The notes beneath the pieces were generated by a model that had not been told where the DNA came from, ran no database searches, and saw nothing but the letters and a program-made list of their open reading frames with translations. DNA of 17,692 nt, taken from positions 1 through 17,692 of the forward strand of contig CAKUHA010000022.1 of assembly GCA_934655755.1 (NCBI GenBank). The letters run 5' to 3'. A program made the position numbers and the translations under genes. The DNA comes from an uncultured Collinsella sp. (GTDB lineage Bacteria; Actinomycetota; Coriobacteriia; Coriobacteriales; Coriobacteriaceae). How positions within the stretch are numbered: the stretch's first letter is position 1; every line of letters starts with the position of its first letter. Positions 1-5,652 of the stretch are shown here, in pieces.

Positions 1-1
1 C

Positions 2-37
2 GCCGTGATGCGCGACCGGGTGCCCTACCGGGAGTAG
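2..37 (+). CDS. C-terminal end of an unidentified protein (partial)
   Basis: An open frame enters from the left edge and ends at TAG (35-37), giving the last residues AVMRDRVPYRE. Eleven residues are too few to name a family, and with no upstream sequence I cannot exclude that the frame is not coding. It would run towards pdxT, so the two genes would be convergent, with the palindrome at 83-152 lying between their 3' ends. Confidence 0.3.
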   Translation, partial: AVMRDRVPYRE

Positions 38-82
38 CCCCGGCGGTTGACAAAACTATAGGAACACCCAACGACTACATAG

Positions 83-152
83 AATGAGAGTGGATAATCT
101 CCCGGTTTGAGCCTGCATTCAAGCTCAAAGTGGGAGATTATCCACTCTCATT
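83..152. repeat. 70-nt palindrome with perfect 21-bp outer stem
   Basis: Bases 83-103 are the exact reverse complement of 132-152 (left arm begins AATGAGAGTGGATAATC). Inside, TTTGAGC (106-112) pairs with GCTCAAA (123-129), leaving a 10-base loop. It lies between an apparently convergent gene tail and the 3' end of pdxT, where a bidirectional terminator would be expected. However, neither side has a proper U-tract (TTTGTTGTAT on one side), and a 21-bp perfect AT-containing stem is longer than terminators usually are. Alternatives are a dispersed palindromic repeat or a processed RNA hairpin. It does not share sequence with the 122-bp repeat family elsewhere in this window. Confidence 0.85.
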
Positions 153-189
153 TGTTGTATGTCCGAAAATCCACGCTCGTTTTATCTGC

Positions 190-777
190 CTACATTTGCA
201 GGAACAGTTCGTGGAGGCGGGTATCTTCGTCGAGTTCGGGGTGGAAGGTTACGCCGAGTTGGTTGCCTTGACGGGCGGCGACGATACGGCCGTCGACTTC
301 GGCTAAGGCCTTGGCCTCGCCATAGACCTCGACGATGCGGGGTGCGCGGATAAACGTTAGCGGTACTTCGCCATCGATGCCGGCTATCTGACCCTTGGTG
401 CGAAAGCTGCCGAGCTGCCTGCCGTAAGCGTTGCGCTCGACGAGCACATCCATGGTCGCCAAGCGCGGCGTGCCCTTATCGTCATGGGCGGCAAGATTGC
501 GCGCCAACAAAATCAGCCCGGCGCAGGTGCCCAGGACGGGCATGCCCTCAGCAATACGGGCACGAAGCCCCTCGAGCATGCCTAACTCATCAAGCAGCTT
601 GCCCTGAACGGTAGACTCGCCGCCAGGGAGGACTAGGCGGTCAAAGTGCTGCTGCAAATCGGCCGCCTGCCTCAGCTCAATACAACGTGCGCCCAGCTCG
701 GACAGCCTTGCCTCGTGCTCGGCAAAAGCGCCTTGGACCGCCAGCACGGCGACCGTCTGGCCTGCGTAATCGCTCAT
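190..777 (-). CDS. pdxT: PLP synthase glutaminase subunit PdxT
   Basis: Glutaminase subunit of the DXP-independent pyridoxal 5'-phosphate synthase. It hydrolyses glutamine and channels ammonia to PdxS. The 195-residue length is normal for the family. The class I amidotransferase triad is visible: nucleophile Cys85 in GTCAGL, and His179 and Glu181 in FHPEL. The substrate-binding PGGEST motif is at 51-56 and the N-terminal AVQGAF segment typical of PdxT is at 13-18. The start ATG at 775-777 follows AAAGGA about 6 bases upstream. Only 20 bases separate it from the pdxS stop codon, so the two are one operon. The protein is cytosolic and works in the PdxS12-PdxT12 complex. Identification is secure. 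Confidence 0.96.
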   Translation of the reverse strand: MSDYAGQTVAVLAVQGAFAEHEARLSELGARCIELRQAADLQQHFDRLVLPGGESTVQGKLLDELGMLEGLRARIAEGMPVLGTCAGLILLARNLAAHDDKGTPRLATMDVLVERNAYGRQLGSFRTKGQIAGIDGEVPLTFIRAPRIVEVYGEAKALAEVDGRIVAARQGNQLGVTFHPELDEDTRLHELFLQM

Positions 778-797
778 GTGCGATCCTTTCTGCCGGA

Positions 798-1688
798 CTA
801 GCGTCCGCGCTCCTCCATGATGATCTCAATCTCGTCGGCGTTGATGCCCACCATGGCCTCGCCCAGGTCCTCCGAAAGCTCGGCGATGAGCTTGGCGTCG
901 GTGAAGTTGGCCACGGCCTTGACAATGGCGGCGGCGCGCTTGGCGGGGTCGCCGCTCTTAAAGATGCCCGAGCCCACAAAAACGCCCTCGGCACCCAGCT
1001 GCATCATCAGCGCGGCATCGGCAGGAGTCGCCACGCCGCCGGCGGCAAAGTTTACGACGGGGAGCTTGCCCGTGGTGTGGACCTCGCGCACCAGCTCGAC
1101 CGGAACCTGCAACTGCTTGGCCGCCTCAAAGAGCTCGTCGTCACGCAGGGCAACAACGTCGCGGATCTGCTTTTGGATCTTGCGCATGTGGCGCACGGCC
1201 TGAACGACGTCGCCCGTGCCCGGCTCGCCCTTGGTGCGGATCATCGTAGCGCCCTCGGCAACGCGGCGCAGCGCCTCGCCCAGGTCGCGGGCACCGCAGA
1301 CAAACGGGACGTCAAACTGGGTCTTGTCGATGTGGTAGACATCGTCGGCGGGGGAGAGAACCTCGGACTCGTCGATGTAGTCGATCTCGATGGCCTGAAG
1401 GACCTGCGCCTCGACGATGTGGCCGATGCGGCACTTGGCCATGACGGGGATGGAGACAGCCTCTTGAATGCCCTTGATCATCTTGGGGTCACTCATGCGC
1501 GACACGCCGCCGGCGGCGCGGATGTCGGCCGGGATGCGCTCGAGTGCCATGACGGCGCAGGCGCCCGCCTCCTCGGCGATGCGTGCCTGCTCGGGCGTGG
1601 TGACGTCCATGATGACGCCGCCCTTGAGCATCTGCGCGAGCTCGCGGTTGAGTTTGACGCGATCGGCCTTGCTGGTCTGTTCTGCCAT
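798..1688 (-). CDS. pdxS: PLP synthase subunit PdxS
   Basis: Synthase subunit of the ribose 5-phosphate-dependent PLP pathway. It condenses ribose 5-phosphate, glyceraldehyde 3-phosphate and PdxT-derived ammonia into pyridoxal 5'-phosphate. I chose the ATG at 1686-1688 ([10 protein letters not shown]) because GGGAG stands 5-9 bases upstream. A longer frame starting at 1730 would add 14 residues not expected in this family. The 296-residue product has the family's key residues in place: Asp28 (GVIMDVT), Lys85 in AKCRIGH, Lys153 in RTKGEPGTG, and the phosphate-binding stretches [12 protein letters not shown] and GVFVGSGIF. It is the first gene of pdxST and diverges from the probable pdxR regulator. 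Confidence 0.97.
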   Translation of the reverse strand: MAEQTSKADRVKLNRELAQMLKGGVIMDVTTPEQARIAEEAGACAVMALERIPADIRAAGGVSRMSDPKMIKGIQEAVSIPVMAKCRIGHIVEAQVLQAIEIDYIDESEVLSPADDVYHIDKTQFDVPFVCGARDLGEALRRVAEGATMIRTKGEPGTGDVVQAVRHMRKIQKQIRDVVALRDDELFEAAKQLQVPVELVREVHTTGKLPVVNFAAGGVATPADAALMMQLGAEGVFVGSGIFKSGDPAKRAAAIVKAVANFTDAKLIAELSEDLGEAMVGINADEIEIIMEERGR

Positions 1689-1833
1689 GGTTGCTCCCTT
1701 GGTTGGCATGTGCATTGCTTGACGGAACATCCTATAGGGGAGCTGGGTATGGCGGAATAATCAGTTTTCGAGATAATAACAAGGTCAGACTAATACCAGA
1801 TTGAATGACACGATAAGGTCAGGTGGCAAACTC
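1689..1833. promoter_or_regulatory. pdxS/pdxR divergent control region with direct repeat
   Basis: This 145-bp gap must hold the promoters of both pdxST (leftward) and pdxR (rightward). Its clearest signal is a direct repeat, AAGGTCAG at 1781-1788 and again at 1815-1822. The two start points are 34 bases apart, roughly three helical turns, so both copies would face the same side of the DNA. MocR/PdxR regulators are known to bind direct repeats between themselves and pdxST, so I infer these are candidate operators. I see no convincing -35/-10 pair on either strand. The right-hand copy is only 11 bases before the pdxR ATG, and its last bases double as part of the AGGTGG ribosome site. Confidence 0.5.
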
Positions 1834-3273
1834 ATGCTTGACTACAATTTGGAACAACGTGGCGGAGCATCGCTCTATGAGTATGTTTACCAGCAAATTC
1901 GAGATGATATCGTTGCTGGTCGCATTGCGGCGGGGGAGCATCTGCCCTCCAAGCGTGCCTTTGCCAATCATCTGGGAATTAGTGTCATTACAATCGAGAA
2001 TGCGTATAGCCAGTTGCTTGCCGAGGGTTATATTTGCTCAAAGCCGCGTCGTGGCTACTACGCGTGCGAGCTTCCCGAAGCCCCGGTTCTGGTTTCGGCC
2101 GAGACAGAGCTCGATCGAGATTCCGCTCCTGCGGGCCTTAACGCACATGGTACTGGTGGACAGCCCGAACAATTCGCCGCGCTTTCTCCTTCCGCCTTGG
2201 AAGCCGCACGTCTCTGGCAAAGTGCTCTGCGAGCGACGTTGACAACCGAAGATGAGCGCGAAATCTTCTCGCCCGCTCCCGCGCAAGGCACGGCTCGTCT
2301 TCGGCATGCAATTGCGCATCATCTTCGCGGGACGAGGGGCATGAACGTCAATCCCGATAACATCGTCATCGGTGCGGGCGCCCAGTTGCTTGACACGATG
2401 CTGGTCCAGCTGCTTGGCGCGGACAAGGTGTACGCCGTTGAAGACCCGGGCTACCTGCGACTGACGCGCATCTATCAGGCCATGGGCTGCGAAGTTCGGC
2501 ATATCCCGCTGGATGGTGAGGGCGTGGACTTGGGCGCTCTGCAGAATGCCGGGGCGGACGTCCTTCACCTGATGCCGTCTCATCAATATCCGACTGGCCT
2601 GGTGACGAGCATCGCGCGTCGCTACGCACTGCTGAGCTGGGCTGCCGAGCAACCGGGTCGATACCTCATCGAAGATGACTTTGATTGCGAGTTTCGCCTT
2701 GCCGGCAAGCCGATCCCCGCGCTCGCATCGATTGATGCTGCCCAATCGGTCATCTACACCAATACCTTTTCTAAGAGCCTGTCATCGGCCCTGCGCCTAG
2801 CATATATGGTCCTGCCCGATGAGCTTATGGAACGATTTAGGCGTGAGCTTGGTTTTTATGCCTCATCGGTCAGCTCCGTAGATCAGGTCGCGTTGGCGCG
2901 CTTGCTCGAATCAGGCGATTACGAGCGCCATGTGAACCGGGTGCGCGTTCGCGCTCGTGAGGCGCGTGATAGTTTGGTGACACTCGTGCGCGAGGCATTT
3001 CCGGCGGGGGAGGCGTCGATTGAGCATGCAGACGCGGGCCTTTACTGCACCGTGGTTGCGGAGTGCGAAGCGGGCGGAAGCTCTTTCGCACGGGCCCTCA
3101 TGCACTCGAGTATCCCTTTTATCGATATCAGTGACTGTTTTTGGTGTGCCGACGGCGCATCTGTCTCTGAAAACTCAACTCAAATTCTTGTTCAGTATGA
3201 CGATCTGAGTCCAAAAGTGCTAACAACCTTGGAATTGCAGCTAATGGGGACACTCTGCAACCTAAGTGAGTAG
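1834..3273 (+). CDS. pdxR: MocR-family PLP-dependent regulator (PdxR-like)
   Basis: Transcription factor with a GntR-type winged helix (about residues 13-75: LYEYVYQQIRDDIVAG, LPSKRAFANHLGIS, ENAYSQLLAEGYI) fused to a fold-type I aminotransferase domain (about 120-475). The aminotransferase part keeps HQYPTG (250-255), EDDFD (280-284) and the PLP-binding Lys314 in NTFSKSL. Divergent placement beside pdxST supports PdxR, which in known systems activates pdxST when PLP is low. I prefer ATG 1834, which follows AGGTGG; a TTG at 1801 would add 11 residues. The product is 479 residues. The last codons (CTA AGT GAG TAG) lie inside the 122-bp repeat that begins at 3262, so the C-terminal LSE and the stop are repeat-derived. 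The pdxR assignment, as opposed to another MocR member, rests on context. Confidence 0.85.
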   Translation: MLDYNLEQRGGASLYEYVYQQIRDDIVAGRIAAGEHLPSKRAFANHLGISVITIENAYSQLLAEGYICSKPRRGYYACELPEAPVLVSAETELDRDSAPAGLNAHGTGGQPEQFAALSPSALEAARLWQSALRATLTTEDEREIFSPAPAQGTARLRHAIAHHLRGTRGMNVNPDNIVIGAGAQLLDTMLVQLLGADKVYAVEDPGYLRLTRIYQAMGCEVRHIPLDGEGVDLGALQNAGADVLHLMPSHQYPTGLVTSIARRYALLSWAAEQPGRYLIEDDFDCEFRLAGKPIPALASIDAAQSVIYTNTFSKSLSSALRLAYMVLPDELMERFRRELGFYASSVSSVDQVALARLLESGDYERHVNRVRVRAREARDSLVTLVREAFPAGEASIEHADAGLYCTVVAECEAGGSSFARALMHSSIPFIDISDCFWCADGASVSENSTQILVQYDDLSPKVLTTLELQLMGTLCNLSE

Positions 3274-3383
3274 GCTTTTGGAACTTTGGCGACCAGGCAG
3301 TTTTGTAACAAGCTATCTACCTGCGGTTTTGAAAAGCAGAATGACCGGTCTGCTCGGGGTGTTCCAAATAGCCTACTCACTTG
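3262..3383 (+). repeat. 122-bp palindromic repeat, copy 1
   Basis: Left end CTAAGTGAGTAGGC, right end GCCTACTCACTTG. The arms pair over about 21 bp with a one-base bulge (left GGCTTTTGGAAC, right GTTCCAAATAGCC), then continue imperfectly through CGACCAG against the right-hand CTGCTCG. The octamer ACCTGCGG is at 3319-3326, offset 57 from the left end exactly as in the other two copies. The left end overlaps the 3' end of pdxR and provides its TAG stop (3271-3273). Both arms have a G-C pair where copies 2 and 3 have A-T (GGC/GCC against GAC/GTC). No T-run follows the hairpin, so it is not a standard terminator. The terminal TAG of the right end is altered to TG. Confidence 0.93.
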
Positions 3384-3566
3384 CCGCGCAAAGCTTCCGC
3401 CTGAGAGATAAATGGGGTTTTCAACAGGGCTTCGTCCAGTTCTCGGCAAGCTTTTGGTCAGTTGGGGAGGGCTGTTGAAAACTTAGCAGTCCGTTCGACG
3501 CCATTTTTTGGTGCGTTCGTGCCAATGCGAGACCGATTGGGTTGAAATTCGTGTTTTCCTGTGCTT
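3384..3566. other. Intergenic stretch with 11-bp inverted repeat
   Basis: This 183-bp gap lies between repeat copy 1 and the DUF559-like gene. GTTTTCAACAG (3417-3427) is exactly reverse-complemented at 3472-3482 with 44 bases between, and CAAAGCTT/AAGCTTTTG form a looser pair within the same stretch. The pair could form a long-looped hairpin in the leader of the downstream gene or be a degenerate element. I find no credible promoter or ribosome site in it. Confidence 0.45.
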
Positions 3567-4694
3567 ATGAAGGATCTACTTTGTGACATATCGGCTTTTA
3601 GGTACTGGCGTTTGCCCCCTCAGGTCCGCGCTTTGTGTCCGCCGCTTCCACGGCCGGAAGAAGACCGGCAGCGATATGATCTCGCCCGTAACCCGACGGC
3701 TGCGGTTGCGCTCGGCTTTCCGTTGTATACATTGGTTCGGACGAGAAACAAGCGGACTTGTCCTACCAGCATTAGGCAGCGGCTGTTCCTCGGTGAGCTC
3801 CCCAGGGAATCCGTGCTGGAAACGGAGCATGGATTTTTGATTACGTCTCCTCTACTGACGGCATTCATCATGTTGCGGCATCTGACGGATCTTCAGCTTC
3901 TTTTGGTATTGGCGGAGATGTGTGGCTTGTTTGCGGTGTGCGCTCTGCCGGCGGCGCTTGAGGCGGAGCTTACGCGCGCAATTGATTCGGGCGCGATTTC
4001 GACAACGTTCGGTTGGGTGCGCTGCCCGTCCGAGGACGGCACCGCTTCAAATTTATGGCGTCGAGACGCTTTGGTTTTGGGCAGAGACCTTGACCGTTTT
4101 TGTTCAGATGTTTGCGGGATGCGTTACGGCAATAGATTTATGGCGGTATCGCAATTCGTTCCATTGGGTGCCGCGTCGCCTTTTGAGGTCGAGGCGTATT
4201 TGTTGCTTGGACTGCCGCGAGCCCTGGGAGGCGAAGGGTTCTGCGGCATAGAGCTCAATGTCGAAGTGACGCTAAGCACAAGTGCTCGAGCGATTGTGGG
4301 AAAGTCCCGTGTATATATCGACCTACTTCTTTCTTCGCCGGACGGCAGGCGACAGGTGGCCATTGAATGTCAGGGGAAGGCCTCACACGGACGCGCAGGG
4401 GATGGCTTGCGTGACGCTGACCGCATGACGGCCCTTCAGGCCATGGGCTACGATGTACTTCTCCTGACACACAGACAGATATCCGATGAGGGTAGATTCC
4501 GCGCGATCGTTAAGGCCGTATGCAGGATGCTCGATGCTGAATATCGTGATAAAAGCTCAGACGAGCAAAGGGCTGAGACATTACTTCGGTCTGAACTATT
4601 CGTTGACTGGACAAAATTGGGAGTAATCGACGGAAAGATGCCCGTTAGACACAAAACAGCTCGATCGTGGACGGCTGCGGTTCTAAGTGAGTAG
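3567..4694 (+). CDS. Hypothetical protein with DUF559/PD-(D/E)XK-like domain
   Basis: The 375-residue product has an N-terminal region (CDISAFRYWRLPPQVR, 6-21) that resembles AbiEi-like proteins I recall from Coriobacteriia, and a C-terminal domain (about 200-325) with a DUF559/Vsr-like layout. Visible are acidic residues in SPFEVEAYLLL (Glu207, Glu209), Asp252 in RVYIDLLL, Glu267-x-Gln269-x-Lys271 in AIECQGK, then HGR and DADRMTALQAMGYDVLLLT (284-302), the helix and strand that follow the core in this fold. A nuclease-like role is inference; Gln in place of the usual Lys in E-x-K may mean altered or lost activity. ATG 3567 is preceded in frame by GTG 3561 and no clear ribosome site. The final codons and stop are inside repeat copy 2. 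Flanking repeats and lack of an operon partner suggest accessory DNA. Confidence 0.7.
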   Translation: MKDLLCDISAFRYWRLPPQVRALCPPLPRPEEDRQRYDLARNPTAAVALGFPLYTLVRTRNKRTCPTSIRQRLFLGELPRESVLETEHGFLITSPLLTAFIMLRHLTDLQLLLVLAEMCGLFAVCALPAALEAELTRAIDSGAISTTFGWVRCPSEDGTASNLWRRDALVLGRDLDRFCSDVCGMRYGNRFMAVSQFVPLGAASPFEVEAYLLLGLPRALGGEGFCGIELNVEVTLSTSARAIVGKSRVYIDLLLSSPDGRRQVAIECQGKASHGRAGDGLRDADRMTALQAMGYDVLLLTHRQISDEGRFRAIVKAVCRMLDAEYRDKSSDEQRAETLLRSELFVDWTKLGVIDGKMPVRHKTARSWTAAVLSE

Positions 4695-4805
4695 ACTTTT
4701 AGCACTTTGGCGACCAGGCTGTTTTGCAACAAGTCATTTACCTGCGGCTTTATAAAGCAATATGGATGGCGTGCTCGGCAAGTTCCAAAAAGTCTACTCA
4801 CTTAG
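4683..4805 (+). repeat. 122-bp palindromic repeat family, copy 2 (123 bp)
   Basis: It starts CTAAGTGAGTAGACTTTT and ends AAAAGTCTACTCACTTAG; these 18-base ends are exact reverse complements. Pairing continues imperfectly through CGACCAGGC against GCGTGCTCG. ACCTGCGG sits at 4740-4747, offset 57. The interior CTTTGGCGACCAGGC is shared with copy 1 but not copy 3, so copies 1 and 2 are the closer pair. The left end supplies the stop of the DUF559-like gene (TAG 4692-4694). The element sits between that gene and the terminator of the convergent rubrerythrin gene. Confidence 0.95.
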
Positions 4806-4870
4806 TATTTGACGAGAAGCCGATGCCTAAGGCGGTCCTATTTCAGGGCGTTAACGAGTCTTCGAGACAC

Positions 4871-4900
4871 AAAAAAGCCCGAACCATGCGGTCCGGGCCT
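4871..4900 (-). terminator. Intrinsic terminator of the rubrerythrin gene
   Basis: Read on the minus strand the RNA would be a stem of CCCGGACC against GGTTCGGG with loop GCAT (one G-T-type imperfection), followed by CTTTTTT. It lies 34 bases past the rubrerythrin stop codon and has the standard form of a Rho-independent terminator. Confidence 0.9.
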
Positions 4901-4934
4901 TATCAAGCTTAAGATTATGTCTCAGACAGCTGGC

Positions 4935-5495
4935 TTAGCCAAAGTAGCGCTTGAGCAGACCGGCGAAAGCCTTGCCGTGGCGAGCCTCGTCGCGAGCCAT
5001 CTCGTGCACGGTGTCGTGGATGGCATCGAGGCCTGCGGCCTTGGCGCGCTTGGCAAGATCGGTCTTACCGGCGGTGGCGCCGTTCTCGGCCTCAACACGC
5101 ATCTCGAGGTTCTTCTTGGTGGAGTCGGTCACGACCTCGCCCAGCAGCTCAGCGAACTTGGCGGCATGCTCGGCCTCCTCGTAGGCAGCCTTCTCCCAGT
5201 ACAGGCCGATCTCGGGATAGCCCTCGCGATGAGCGACGCGAGCCATGGCCAGGTACATACCGACCTCGGAGCACTCGCCCTCAAAGTTGGCACGCAGGTC
5301 GGCAACGATATCCTCGGAGACGCCCTCCATCTTGGCGACGCCCACGACGTGCTCGGCGGCCCACTCAAGCTGGCCCTCCTCCTGCTTCAGGAAACGAGAA
5401 CCAGGGACGCCGCACTGGGGGCACTTGAAGTCCTCGGGCAGCTGGTCGCCGTCGAACTCTTCCACATAACCGCAAACGGGGCAAACAAACTTCAT
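4935..5495 (-). CDS. Reverse-type rubrerythrin (rubredoxin-diiron protein)
   Basis: Peroxide-scavenging protein of anaerobes that reduces H2O2 to water with electrons from an NAD(P)H-rubredoxin chain. The iron-sulfur rubredoxin-like site is N-terminal (Cys5, Cys8, Cys25, Cys28 in CPVCG and CPQCG). The ferritin-like diiron domain follows (about 50-186), with candidate ligands in [11 protein letters not shown] (72-74), YEEAEH (Glu107, His110), RVEAE (135-137) and ARDEARH (Glu170, His173). Classical rubrerythrins carry the rubredoxin domain at the C-terminus, so this is the reverse architecture. I chose ATG 5493-5495 because AAAGGA precedes it by 8 bases and the rubredoxin motif begins at once; a frame starting at 5588 adds 31 residues unlike the family. 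It is monocistronic, with its own promoter and terminator. Confidence 0.93.
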   Translation of the reverse strand: MKFVCPVCGYVEEFDGDQLPEDFKCPQCGVPGSRFLKQEEGQLEWAAEHVVGVAKMEGVSEDIVADLRANFEGECSEVGMYLAMARVAHREGYPEIGLYWEKAAYEEAEHAAKFAELLGEVVTDSTKKNLEMRVEAENGATAGKTDLAKRAKAAGLDAIHDTVHEMARDEARHGKAFAGLLKRYFG

Positions 5496-5525
5496 GATTC
5501 GATCCTTTCGATCGATGGCGATGGG

Positions 5526-5565
5526 GCGCTTGTCCGGTCCCGTAAGGGCCCTCTCCGGACGCGCG
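5526..5565. promoter_or_regulatory. Palindromic hairpin in the rubrerythrin leader
   Basis: GTCCGG (5532-5537) pairs with CCGGAC (5555-5560). CCC/GGG pair inside the loop and GCGC flanks both sides. It lies between the predicted promoter (5580-5607) and the start codon (5495), so it would be in the 5' untranslated RNA or act as a downstream operator. An oxidative-stress regulator site or an mRNA-stabilising hairpin are both possible; the sequence does not decide. Confidence 0.5.
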
Positions 5566-5579
5566 TCTTGACGAGTTCT

Positions 5580-5607
5580 ATTATCCATAAATGAGACCGA
5601 ATGTGAA
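5580..5607 (-). promoter_or_regulatory. Candidate sigma-70-type promoter of rubrerythrin
   Basis: On the minus strand, TTCACA (complement of 5602-5607) and GATAAT (complement of 5580-5585) are separated by 16 bases in an AT-rich stretch. The start codon is about 85 bases further on. It is the best promoter-like match I see in this gap. Confidence 0.5.
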
Positions 5608-5652
5608 GCCTATTAGGAATGATTTTTAATAAAACAATTAAGCGGCTGTCAT

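Noticed and set aside
47..85. TTGACA (47-52) with TAGAAT (80-85) as a promoter
   Set aside because: The spacing is 27 bases, too long for a sigma-70 promoter, and no gene follows on the + strand before pdxT on the opposite strand.
687..1760. Long open frame on the + strand, 357 codons, opposite pdxS
   Set aside because: It is antisense to pdxS, whose catalytic residues are all intact; the frame is open because of codon bias and its product shows no domain.
3262..3383. Repeat copies as ordinary Rho-independent terminators
   Set aside because: No U-tract follows the hairpin on either strand, the loop is about 45 bases, and a conserved loop octamer is not expected of terminators. Transcription may still end there.
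3266..3385. A roughly 40-codon frame running through the 122-bp repeats (GTGAGTAGA start, VSRL...LPA.L)
   Set aside because: It looks conserved between copies only because the DNA is homologous. Copy 2 has an in-frame TAA, the frame shifts in copy 3, and none has a ribosome site.
3255..3390. Target-site duplications flanking the 122-bp repeats
   Set aside because: No matching direct repeats outside the ends in any of the three copies; only the right flanks of copies 2 and 3 share ATTTGA, which may be part of the element.
4809..5594. Open frame of 261 codons on the + strand opposite rubrerythrin
   Set aside because: Shadow of the rubrerythrin gene; leucine/glycine-rich translation without family features, and it crosses the clear terminator at 4871-4900.
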